Numbered from the stretch's first letter, positions 7,472 through 13,935 are shown. The stretch: 14,466 bases of DNA from Candidatus Moranbacteria bacterium UBA2206 (GCA_002328565.1 DCUU01000069.1:1-14466), one strand, 5' to 3'. Notes: a model not told the origin generated them from the sequence alone. Made by a program: numbers and translations.

Positions 7472-8206
7472 TTAAATTTGTGATCTTAGAATTTTTCTAA
7501 CATCAGAAAGTTCTTTTGAAAAGGTTACTTCCTCCGTTCGAGGTCTTGGAAAATTTATATCTATCATATTAATTATTTCTCCAGGATATTTTTTCATAAT
7601 AATGATACGATCAGCCAATTGCATTGTTTCGGCAATTTCATGAGATACAAAAATAATAGTCAAGCCTAGGTTTTTATAAATTTTTTGGATTTCTATTTTT
7701 AAATAATCTCGGCTTTTGCAATGTAAAGAAGAAAATGGTTCGTCCATTAAAATAACTTTTGGCTCGGCAATTATTTCTCGAAGCAATGCGACTAATTGCT
7801 GTTCACCGCCACTGCTTTGATAAGGATAGTTATCTAGGGGTATCCGAAGATTTAAATTTTTCACAATATCCAGCACCTTAGATTCTCGTTCTTTTTTGGA
7901 AATTCCCTTAATTTCCAAAGGAAAAGCTATGTTTTCTAAATTTGTTTTCCACGGGAGAAGTGATTCCCTATAATCCTGAAAAACATAGCCAATAATGTTA
8001 TCGTTGGATTTTTTTCCATCAATAGAAACGTATCCAACATCAGGTTTTATTACTCCGGCAATTATATTAAGCAAAGTTGTTTTTCCACAACCATTAGAAC
8101 CAAAAATACAAGTGAGCGTTCCCCTTTTAATTTTTAGATTAATTTTTTTCAAAACAATATTGTTTTGAAAATATTTACATATATTTTTTATTTCTACATA
8201 TGACAT
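7472..8206 (-). CDS. ABC importer ATPase, SsuB/TauB-like
   Basis: Cytoplasmic ATPase that would drive the permease. In its 244 residues are Walker A GSNGCGKTT (36-44), the Q-loop glutamine in YVFQD (Gln77), the signature SSGGEQ (131-136), Walker B VILMDE (151-156) and the H-loop VSHE (His189). The LLPWKTNLENIAFPLE stretch after the Q-loop is typical of the sulfonate/nitrate group. Two departures from consensus are visible: the signature begins SSGGE rather than LSGGQ, and the D-loop reads SSLH where SALD is usual, replacing the aspartate by histidine. All ATP-contacting residues otherwise look intact. Only 2 nt separate it from the substrate-binding protein gene upstream. Confidence 0.94.
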   Translation of the reverse strand: MSYVEIKNICKYFQNNIVLKKINLKIKRGTLTCIFGSNGCGKTTLLNIIAGVIKPDVGYVSIDGKKSNDNIIGYVFQDYRESLLPWKTNLENIAFPLEIKGISKKERESKVLDIVKNLNLRIPLDNYPYQSSGGEQQLVALLREIIAEPKVILMDEPFSSLHCKSRDYLKIEIQKIYKNLGLTIIFVSHEIAETMQLADRIIIMKKYPGEIINMIDINFPRPRTEEVTFSKELSDVRKILRSQI

Positions 8207-8208
8207 TT

Positions 8209-9222
8209 TTATTGTTGCAATAATTCCACATTGCCAAACATATCAAAAATATTAATTCTCTTATCCAATAATTTTTGTTCAAACATCCAATCGGCATTTT
8301 TTTGTATATATTCTCTGTTTTCTTCACCAAACTGATTAAATTTTAAGATGTTGGTTTTTTGCGCATCCTCTTTACTTATTGGCGTATATTTAACTAAATA
8401 TGATTTAGCTTCCTCGGGATGGTCTTTTATAAAATCAATCGCGTCTCTAATAGCTAACAAATAAGCTTCGACAGCTTTAGGATTATCTTTAATAAATTTA
8501 CTGGAAATCGGAGTAGCCACTGAAGGAAAAGGATTTTGTATATATTTAACGCGAGGATTTTCAATTATAGTTTTTGTAAGGTTTTGACTTTTAGCGATAG
8601 TTTGGTACGGCTCAACTGTAGACAGCGCATCGAATTGTCCTGATTCTAGGGCTTGAAGTTGTAGCCTTGGCTCAATCTGAACAATCTCAATATCTTTTTC
8701 TGGATCCATGCCCATACCAGCAATTATTCCTTTTAAAAATAATATTTGCACTAAACCAGTATAAACTCCGATTTTTTTCCCTTTTAAGTCTTCCGGTTTA
8801 TTTATAGGAGAATCATTTTTGGTTATTATAGCAGAAACGTATTCGCTTTGTGTTTCATCTCCGGAAGCAAAAATTTTGAATTCATTTGGATATTTTTCTT
8901 CAGCTGTAAAAAGAATCGGATAGGCTAAAACGCCAGCACCGTCTAGGCTGCCTGAAATTATGCCATCAATTACATTGTTAGGAGATTGGGTTTCGATTGC
9001 TTCAACTTTTAAATTATATTTTTCAAAATATTTATTTTCTATCGCAACAAACAAAGGCAAATTAACTAGAACTGGCAAGTAGCCTATTTTCATTTTTTCA
9101 GCATTTTCTTTTATGGAGGCAGGTTGCGTATGTTTTGGGAGAAAAACAAATAAATAAACCAATAGTCCAACCGCTACTAATAAGCCTACGAATAGACCAG
9201 CATCAATAATTTTTTTCTTCAT
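8209..9222 (-). CDS. ABC importer substrate-binding protein (NMT1/SsuA-like)
   Basis: Extracytoplasmic solute-binding subunit of the importer. After a short lysine-rich start, residues 8-28 form one hydrophobic segment without a lipobox cysteine, so the protein is probably anchored by an uncleaved signal or cleaved after VFLPKHTQPA. The mature part (44-337) begins KIGYLPVLVNLPLFVAIENK, continues with SGSLDGAGV and LKGKKIGVY, and has the two-lobed pattern of the NMT1/SsuA/TauA family (pfam09084/13379-like). That family binds nitrate, sulfonates, taurine or thiamine-pyrimidine precursors; I cannot choose between them. It is the first gene of the minus-strand operon and is divergent from the TrmB-like regulator, which is its likely controller. 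Confidence 0.9.
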   Translation of the reverse strand: MKKKIIDAGLFVGLLVAVGLLVYLFVFLPKHTQPASIKENAEKMKIGYLPVLVNLPLFVAIENKYFEKYNLKVEAIETQSPNNVIDGIISGSLDGAGVLAYPILFTAEEKYPNEFKIFASGDETQSEYVSAIITKNDSPINKPEDLKGKKIGVYTGLVQILFLKGIIAGMGMDPEKDIEIVQIEPRLQLQALESGQFDALSTVEPYQTIAKSQNLTKTIIENPRVKYIQNPFPSVATPISSKFIKDNPKAVEAYLLAIRDAIDFIKDHPEEAKSYLVKYTPISKEDAQKTNILKFNQFGEENREYIQKNADWMFEQKLLDKRINIFDMFGNVELLQQ

Positions 9223-9249
9223 TTATTTTTTCTTAATTTATTACCCATC

Positions 9250-9281
9250 TTGACATTAGAGGTTTTTACAATTATTGTAAA
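9250..9281 (+). promoter_or_regulatory. Regulator promoter with overlapping 17-bp operator palindrome
   Basis: A perfect -35 box TTGACA (9250-9255) has TATTGT (9273-9278) 17 bp downstream as -10 for the regulator. The -10 lies inside a perfect palindrome TTTACAAT-T-ATTGTAAA (9265-9281). A protein bound there would block this promoter and could also cover the divergent importer promoter. Autoregulation by the TrmB-like protein is the simplest inference. I could not identify a convincing minus-strand promoter for the importer. Confidence 0.6.
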
Positions 9282-9307
9282 TACTGTCGAAACATTTCCA
9301 CAACAAT

Positions 9308-10081
9308 ATGAAAATAGACAAGATTTTAAATTTATTCAATCTTCATTCCACCGAAAAGGACATATTCAAAATATGTCTCGAAGCCAATGGCGGAATTGGC
9401 GCGACAGAAATATCAAAAAAAGTTGGAATAAATCGAACATCTACTTATGATTTTCTAGATAATTTAGTTCAAGCAGGACTAATAATTGAATCCCAAAAAT
9501 CTGGCATCAAAAGGTTTTTTATCCAAAAACCAGAATTAATCAGTTTATTGATTGAAATTAAAAACAAAGAAATTATTGAAGCGCAAGAAGCTATGCATAG
9601 ATTAAAAGAAGAATATTATTCTGAAAATAAAAAGACTAGACCGAAGTTACAAATTTACGAAGGTAAAAAAGAATTACAACAAATGATGAATGATATGTTG
9701 CTATATCAGGATATTGTTGTTTATTCATTTTGGCCAATTGAAGATATTATAAATGTTTTAGGAAAAGACTTCTATGATGAATTTCATAAAAAAAGAATAC
9801 GAAGCAATATAGAAATAAAAGTTATCTGGCCAGGAAAACACAGCCGCATCAGAAAGAAATATAAGTTCTTAGAAAAAGGTATTAATTTAAAAAGAGAAAC
9901 ACGAATAGCGCCTAGCAATATTAATTTTAGTCTAGGTTATGCAATTTATAAAAATACTGTAAGATTTTTTTCTTCGAAGAAGGAAAACTACGGCTTTTTA
10001 ATAGAAAGCGAAGAAATGGCAGATATGATGAAAAAACAATTTGACATAATTTGGGAGAAAAGCGAACCCTTAAATGAATAA
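9308..10081 (+). CDS. TrmB-like transcriptional regulator
   Basis: A 257-residue DNA-binding protein that probably senses a ligand and controls the neighbouring importer. Residues 27-58 (GGIGATEISKKVGINRTSTY onward) form a winged helix-turn-helix, with the wing near 59-73 (SQKSGIKRFF). Residues 78-104 are a helical linker, and residues 113-257 resemble the PLD-like effector domain of TrmB proteins (LQIYEGKKELQQMMNDML, DEFHKKRIRSNIEIKVIWP, YAIYKNTVRFFSS). The ATG at 9308 is used; the leader is only about 20 nt with no clear Shine-Dalgarno sequence. It is divergent from the importer across an 85-bp gap containing a 17-bp palindrome. The TAA stop overlaps the right 41-bp repeat. TrmB-family proteins classically control sugar transport in archaea; the effector here is unknown. 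Confidence 0.85.
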   Translation: MKIDKILNLFNLHSTEKDIFKICLEANGGIGATEISKKVGINRTSTYDFLDNLVQAGLIIESQKSGIKRFFIQKPELISLLIEIKNKEIIEAQEAMHRLKEEYYSENKKTRPKLQIYEGKKELQQMMNDMLLYQDIVVYSFWPIEDIINVLGKDFYDEFHKKRIRSNIEIKVIWPGKHSRIRKKYKFLEKGINLKRETRIAPSNINFSLGYAIYKNTVRFFSSKKENYGFLIESEEMADMMKKQFDIIWEKSEPLNE

Positions 10082-10105
10082 AATCGGCACTTAGCCGGTT
10101 TTTTT
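10080..10105. terminator. Intrinsic terminator after the TrmB-like gene
   Basis: Same hairpin as at 6699-6724 (9-bp stem, ACTTA loop) followed by seven T. It begins inside the stop codon of the regulator and lies just upstream of the dnaX promoter. Confidence 0.85.
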
Positions 10106-10120
10106 GTTTATTGCCAGTAG
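10080..10120 (+). repeat. 41-bp direct repeat, right copy
   Basis: Exact match to 6699-6739; start-to-start distance is 3,381 bp. It carries the terminator and the -35 box of the dnaX promoter. In the left copy the same -35 box is followed by no good -10 box, so only this copy makes a promoter. Confidence 0.95.
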
Positions 10121-10139
10121 TATTTCGGAGTGCTATAAT
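10111..10139 (+). promoter_or_regulatory. Extended -10 promoter of dnaX
   Basis: TTGCCA (10111-10116), exactly 17 bp, then TATAAT (10134-10139) preceded by TG one base away (TGCTATAAT), an extended -10. Transcription should begin near 10146, about 47 nt before the dnaX ATG. Confidence 0.75.
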
Positions 10140-10192
10140 ATTTCATAGGGGTGCCTAAGTTGGGCGCTCTTGAATTTATCAAAAAATATCTT

Positions 10193-11830
10193 ATGTCTGA
10201 AACACTTTATCGAAAATATCGACCGAAAAATTTTTCCGAAATTATCGGGCAAGCGCATATCGTGCGCACACTTTCTAATTCGATAACGAATAATCGTATT
10301 GGTCATGCCTATCTTTTCACTGGTCCGCGCGGAACCGGCAAAACTTCGATTGCCAGAATTCTGGCCAAAACAATCAACTGTGAAAATTTGAAAGACGCCA
10401 TCACTTGCGAAAAATGTCCGGCCTGCAAAATTATCACTGAAAAAAAATCTTTAGACATAATTGAAATCGATGCTGCTTCCAACACTGGCGTGGACAACAT
10501 CCGGGAACTTCGTGAAACTGTAGCGCTCTCCAATGCCTCATTGAAATTCAAAGTCTATATCATCGATGAAGTTCATATGCTTTCTGCGGGAGCCTTCAAC
10601 GCTCTTTTGAAAACCCTTGAAGAGCCACCTACTCACGTAGTTTTCATTTTAGCTACCACAGAAATTCACAAAGTTCCCCAGACTATCATCTCTCGTTGCC
10701 AAAGATTTGATTTTACTCGCTTGCCAATTGGAAATATCATCGAAAAATTAACGCTTATTGCCAAGGCAGAAAAAGTCAAAATTGAGAAAGAAGCGCTAGA
10801 GATGATTGCCATTTCCGCCGAAGGCGGGATGCGCGATGCTGAATCACTTCTGGGACAAATAATTTCCCTAGAAGACAAAAATATTACCGTCCAAGAAGTG
10901 GAAGAAATTTTAGGCACCGCTGACAAAAAAACTGCCGAAGAAATGGCTGAGATGATTGTGAAAAAAAATTCCTCAGGCGCAATTGCAAAAATCAATGAGC
11001 TTTTGGAAAATGGTTATGATTTAGAAATTTTCAACAAATCCTTAGTTAACTATCTTCGCCAGATGATGATTGTGAAAGTTGACGCAAATCTCAAGAAATA
11101 TTTTTCCGCCGAAATGACCACTGAGCGTCTGGAAAAAATGGTACAGCTTTGCAAAACAGCCGAACTACCACAAATCATTTCTGCCATAAATTTATTCATG
11201 GAAGCTCAAAGCAAAATTTCGAGTTTCATCCTCCCCCAACTTCCCTTGGAAATTGCCGTCATCAAAGCTACCCGAACTTTTCCGGCAGAAAAAGTTGAAT
11301 ATGAAATTGAAACACAAAAAATTCCTCCTCTCCCCTCGGGAGAGGATGTCCGAAGGACAGGAGAGGGAGAAACTAATTCAGACAGTAAAAACATAATTAC
11401 TAAAACAGAAATAATAGAAGAAGAAATTCAACCATTAATAGTGGAAGAAAAATTTGTGGATAGTGGCCAAGATTTGGACATGGAAAAAGTGCGAGCTAAT
11501 TGGAAAAAACTCCTTATCGATATCCGCCCCTTCAACCATTCCCTCTCTGCCTTGCTGTGTAATTGCCAGCCAACCCAGGCCAAAAAGAACATTCTCACTC
11601 TCGCCACACCCTATGACTTTTATCGCGAAAGATTAAACGACGCCAACAATAAATTGACAGTTGAGCAAGTGTTTAGTAAGATATTAGAATCGACTATTCG
11701 GATTGAAATTGTGATCGACAAGAACCTAATCCCAAAAACCCAAGAAGAACAACCACCCAAGAAATCCGAACAAAACTCTCTCCTCACCGACGCACTGGAA
11801 ATTATGGGCGGCAAAGTCGTAGAAGAGTAA
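10193..11830 (+). CDS. dnaX: DNA polymerase III subunit gamma/tau
   Basis: Clamp-loader ATPase subunit of the replicative polymerase. The 545-residue protein has the AAA+ Walker A GPRGTGKTS (44-52), a zinc module with Cys63, Cys72, Cys75 and Cys78, Walker B VYIIDEVH (121-128), sensor 1 FILATTE (151-157), the SRC motif (167-169) and sensor 2 GGMRDAESLLGQ (211-222). The collar domain follows to about 360, then a linker and a C-terminal domain (about 427-510, KVRANWKKLLIDIRPFNHS) like that of long DnaX proteins. The ATG at 10193 is preferred because MSETLYRKYRPK is the standard opening; a GTG at 10151 would add 14 residues and sits at the predicted transcription start. The linker contains an inserted palindromic repeat encoding PLPSGEDVRRTGEGE (380-392 region). 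Confidence 0.96.
   Translation: MSETLYRKYRPKNFSEIIGQAHIVRTLSNSITNNRIGHAYLFTGPRGTGKTSIARILAKTINCENLKDAITCEKCPACKIITEKKSLDIIEIDAASNTGVDNIRELRETVALSNASLKFKVYIIDEVHMLSAGAFNALLKTLEEPPTHVVFILATTEIHKVPQTIISRCQRFDFTRLPIGNIIEKLTLIAKAEKVKIEKEALEMIAISAEGGMRDAESLLGQIISLEDKNITVQEVEEILGTADKKTAEEMAEMIVKKNSSGAIAKINELLENGYDLEIFNKSLVNYLRQMMIVKVDANLKKYFSAEMTTERLEKMVQLCKTAELPQIISAINLFMEAQSKISSFILPQLPLEIAVIKATRTFPAEKVEYEIETQKIPPLPSGEDVRRTGEGETNSDSKNIITKTEIIEEEIQPLIVEEKFVDSGQDLDMEKVRANWKKLLIDIRPFNHSLSALLCNCQPTQAKKNILTLATPYDFYRERLNDANNKLTVEQVFSKILESTIRIEIVIDKNLIPKTQEEQPPKKSEQNSLLTDALEIMGGKVVEE
11327..11367 (+). repeat. Palindromic repeat inserted in-frame in dnaX
   Basis: Three nested or adjacent arms: CCTCTCCC-CTC-GGGAGAGG (11327-11345), TGTCC-GAA-GGACA (11347-11359) and GGAGAGGG (11360-11367), the last able to pair with the first arm in place of the inner arm. 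Surrounding coding sequence is AT-rich; this is strongly purine/pyrimidine-biased and GC-rich. It adds roughly 14 residues to a disordered linker without breaking the frame. Confidence 0.8.
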
Positions 11831-11839
11831 AAATCCATA

Positions 11840-13438
11840 TTATTTGTTACATGTTTCATGCTTCATGTTACATAACATTGGGGAGTAGCCAAGCGGTAAG
11901 GCAACGGACTTTGACTCCGTCACGCGAAGGTTCGAATCCTTCCTCCCCAACCAAGGAATTTTTTTAAGGTTTTTGGAGATTGTGGCCTCGGCGCTTTGCG
12001 CCGAAGAATTGAAATCCGCCAGGATTTTCCAAGCGTTTTTGAAATTGAAAAAGAGAGTGCGGTCGGAAATTTGAAAGTTCGAACCAATCTTTTTGAGAAA
12101 ATCCAGAATCCGTTCGGGATTTTCTTGTAAAGCGATATTTTTGGCTTGGTTGGCTTCTTTTATGAACTGGATAGCCAGTTCGAACCGATTATGACTCTTT
12201 TGCTCAAAAGCTTTCAATTTTTCGGAAATCTCAATCTTGCGGTTGAGGATTTTTTGTTTTTTGGCATTGTATTCCTCTTGGGAAATTGATTTTTCCAAAA
12301 TCATATCCAAAAGTGAATCAAGTTTTTCTTCAACTTCTTGCCTTTCATCTTTCCATTTTTGAGCAAAAGAGTTTTCAGATTGGGCTTTTTCTTGTTTCTC
12401 ATTTTCCAAATGAGAAATCATTTCGGTTGCCCAATTTGAAGGCAAAGAAACTTTTTGAATTTTATTTTTTATTTGCTCGCCCATGAATTCTTCACGCGTG
12501 TATTTTTGCGAGCAAGGCTCTTTTCGTTTGGTGCAACGCAGATAGTTGTGGCCTTTCTTCGTTTCAGTCGTGATGAAACAACCACATTCTTGGCAATGAA
12601 AAACGCCACGATAAATGTAGGGCTTGAGTCCTGGTGTTTTCGGTTTGCTTTTTTGTTTCATCACTTCTTGCACTTGGTCAAAAAGTTTCTTTGTGATAAT
12701 CGGTTTATGCTTTCCTTCATAAAGTTCGCCTGAATATCTCATTATTCCGTAATAAAACGGATTTGTCAGAACATATTGAAAATTAGAAATGGAAAGCAGT
12801 TTGTTTTGTTTGCCAACTAAGCCCAAAGAGTTGATAATCTTTCGGATTTCTTTCAAAGTGTAGTTTCCAGTGGCGTAAGTTTCAAAAGTCTTTTTTACAA
12901 AAATTGCTTTTTCTTTGTCCACCAGAATTCTTTTGTTCACTTTGTCATTTTTGTATCCGAGTGGCGCCCAAGCTGGCCAAGCACCATTGCGCAATTTTTG
13001 GCGAAGTCCTCTTTTTACATTTTCCGAAAGATTATCAACATAATATTTTGATTGTCCAAAAGCGATAGAAAGCATGAATTTTCCTTGCGGTGTCGGATCA
13101 AACCAAAAAGTCGGGAATTTGAGCGCAGTGATTTTTTGAGTGTCCACAGCGTAGATAATGCGTCCTCCGTCCACAGAATTGCGCGCCAGACGGTCAGGAT
13201 GCCACGCCAGGATGCCCTCAGCTTCTCCTTGCTCTATTTGTGCCACCATATCATTGAAAATCTCCCGCCCCGGCTCCTTGGCGGTCTTGCTTTCCACAAA
13301 TTCGCGGACAATGTTCAGATTTTCTTTCTTGGCAAATTCCCGCAACTCAAACATTTGCGCCTCAATGGATAAAACTTGTCTTTCTGCTTCGTCCGTTGAT
13401 TTGCGAGCATACAAGAAAAACTTTTTGGTTTGATTCAT
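11840..13438 (-). CDS. Large serine recombinase, 3' end antisense through tRNA-Gln
   Basis: Site-specific recombinase that would cut and rejoin DNA through a serine-DNA link. In 532 residues: resolvase/invertase catalytic domain with YARKST (catalytic Ser14, Arg12), PDRLARNS (81-88); a Recombinase domain (about 155-270, with TNPFYYGIMRY 225-235); a zinc ribbon with Cys282, Cys285, Cys302 and Cys309; then a lysine/glutamate-rich coiled coil (about 343-415). Up to Trp496-Leu497 the protein looks normal. From residue 498 the frame reads antisense tRNA-Gln (GRKDSNLRVTESKSVALPLG and on), so the last 35 residues are a product of the junction. The ATG at 13438 follows a structured leader. Two arms of a 133-bp inverted repeat flank the gene; the other arm continues into RLLNEIRTFFEENPDSDF, probably the native tail. 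Confidence 0.93.
   Translation of the reverse strand: MNQTKKFFLYARKSTDEAERQVLSIEAQMFELREFAKKENLNIVREFVESKTAKEPGREIFNDMVAQIEQGEAEGILAWHPDRLARNSVDGGRIIYAVDTQKITALKFPTFWFDPTPQGKFMLSIAFGQSKYYVDNLSENVKRGLRQKLRNGAWPAWAPLGYKNDKVNKRILVDKEKAIFVKKTFETYATGNYTLKEIRKIINSLGLVGKQNKLLSISNFQYVLTNPFYYGIMRYSGELYEGKHKPIITKKLFDQVQEVMKQKSKPKTPGLKPYIYRGVFHCQECGCFITTETKKGHNYLRCTKRKEPCSQKYTREEFMGEQIKNKIQKVSLPSNWATEMISHLENEKQEKAQSENSFAQKWKDERQEVEEKLDSLLDMILEKSISQEEYNAKKQKILNRKIEISEKLKAFEQKSHNRFELAIQFIKEANQAKNIALQENPERILDFLKKIGSNFQISDRTLFFNFKNAWKILADFNSSAQSAEATISKNLKKIPWLGRKDSNLRVTESKSVALPLGYSPMLCNMKHETCNK
11845..11873 (+). repeat. Short repeats before tRNA-Gln
   Basis: TGTTACAT occurs at 11845-11852 and 11866-11873, flanking TTTCATGCTTCATG. 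The whole stretch is nearly palindromic. It sits between the dnaX stop and the tRNA and may contribute to the tRNA promoter or simply be a dispersed repeat; no good -35/-10 pair was found. Confidence 0.35.
11879..11953 (+). tRNA. tRNA-Gln (anticodon UUG), CCA encoded
   Basis: A full cloverleaf can be drawn: acceptor stem TGGGGAG (11879-11885) with CTCCCCA (11943-11949), anticodon stem ACGGA/TCCGT around the loop CTTTGAC with anticodon TTG, T stem GAAGG/CCTTC around TTCGAAT, discriminator A at 11950, and encoded CCA (11951-11953). Seven T follow at 11959-11965. The recombinase reading frame on the other strand runs completely through it, and its 3' end is the outer edge of the left 133-bp inverted repeat, so it is probably the integration site. 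Confidence 0.95.
11948..12080 (+). repeat. 133-bp perfect inverted repeat, left arm
   Basis: Exact reverse complement of 13746-13878. It starts with CAACCA, the last bases of the tRNA acceptor stem, discriminator and CCA, and covers recombinase codons for residues 454-497. Flanks differ immediately on both sides. Confidence 0.97.
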
Positions 13439-13440
13439 AT

Positions 13441-13615
13441 ATTTTGAAATTTTTTAACGCAAAGGAGCAACCCTGCTGGATACAAAATCACGGAAGTGAA
13501 TTTGAACAGAATTGCTCCTTTGCGATTACAATGAAAAACCCATTGCAACAAAAAGCACTTCCATATTGATTTTGTATCCAACTAAATAATAGCACAAATT
13601 AAAAAATTTCAAAAT
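13441..13615 (-). ncRNA. Interlocked inverted repeats: pseudoknotted leader of the recombinase
   Basis: Three perfect complementary pairs occupy this leader. C: 13441-13457 with 13599-13615 (17 bp). A: 13458-13470 with 13512-13524 (13 bp, CGCAAAGGAGCAA). B: 13477-13490 with 13567-13580 (14 bp) plus 13492-13498 with 13556-13562 (7 bp) across a small internal loop. Order along the DNA is C-A-B-A'-B'-C', so A and B interlock as a pseudoknot and C closes the whole. A small hairpin CAATG/CATTG (13529-13545) sits in the largest loop. The closing stem ends 2 nt before the recombinase ATG, so folding could hide the start of translation. It may instead act as DNA, for example as recombinase binding sites. 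No family I know matches. Confidence 0.65.
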
Positions 13616-13628
13616 CGCTTTTGGACAA

Positions 13629-13744
13629 CCTGCCTGTCGGCAGGCAGGTATCAGCCGCAGGCTGATTATATCGCTTTACTTCCGCCTACGGCGGAAAGAA
13701 AAAATTGGTAATGAATTTTCAATTCATATTTTGCTTTGCAAAAT
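13629..13744. repeat. Array of five perfect hairpins
   Basis: In order: 8-bp stem with TCGG loop (13629-13648), then four 17-nt units of 7-bp stem and 3-nt loop: ATCAGCC-GCA-GGCTGAT (13650-13666), TTCCGCC-TAC-GGCGGAA (13680-13696), ATGAATT-TTC-AATTCAT (13711-13727) and ATTTTGC-TTT-GCAAAAT (13728-13744). The last ends 1 nt before the right inverted-repeat arm. The stems have different sequences, so the architecture, not the sequence, is repeated. No gene is seen here apart from the possible start of the fragment at 13711. Confidence 0.75.
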
Positions 13745-13935
13745 TGAACTTTCAAATTTCCGACCGCACTCTCTTTTTCAATTTCAAAAACGCTTGGAAA
13801 ATCCTGGCGGATTTCAATTCTTCGGCGCAAAGCGCCGAGGCCACAATCTCCAAAAACCTTAAAAAAATTCCTTGGTTGCGTTTGTTGAACGAAATTCGAA
13901 CTTTTTTTGAAGAAAATCCCGATTCCGATTTTTGA
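13711..13935 (+). pseudogene. Duplicated recombinase 3' end with apparent native tail
   Basis: The 3' part of the recombinase gene repeated on the opposite strand. Residues NFQISDRTLFFNF to KKIPWL are identical to residues 454-497 of the full-length protein; then comes RLLNEIRTFFEENPDSDF and a stop at 13933-13935. The tail reads like ordinary protein, unlike the tRNA-antisense tail of the full-length gene, so I infer that it is the ancestral C-terminus. An ATG at 13711, inside hairpin 4, would give a 74-residue product starting MNFQFIFCFAKL. Whether that is made is unknown; no domain needed for catalysis is present. Confidence 0.75.
13746..13878 (+). repeat. 133-bp perfect inverted repeat, right arm
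   Basis: Exact reverse complement of 11948-12080. Its plus strand encodes recombinase residues 454-497 again and ends in CTTGGTTG, where the left arm passes into the tRNA. The interior between the arms is 1,665 bp. Confidence 0.97.

Noticed and set aside
6699..10120. Cassette moved as a classical transposon with 41-bp target duplication
   Set aside because: No transposase and no terminal inverted repeats are present, and 41 bp is too long for usual target duplications; recombination at repeats is more likely.
10151..10192. GTG start for dnaX
   Set aside because: It sits at the predicted transcription start; MSETLYRKYRPK from 10193 is the usual DnaX beginning.
12455..12733. Plus-strand open frame inside the recombinase
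   Set aside because: It is the antisense shadow of a well-supported recombinase domain; composition and lack of recognisable motifs argue against it. The same applies to the frames at 12286-12486 and 13052-13433.
13441..13744. CRISPR array, retron or diversity-generating element
   Set aside because: The repeats are inverted and not direct; there is no spacer pattern, no Cas gene, no reverse transcriptase and no template/variable repeat pair in the window.
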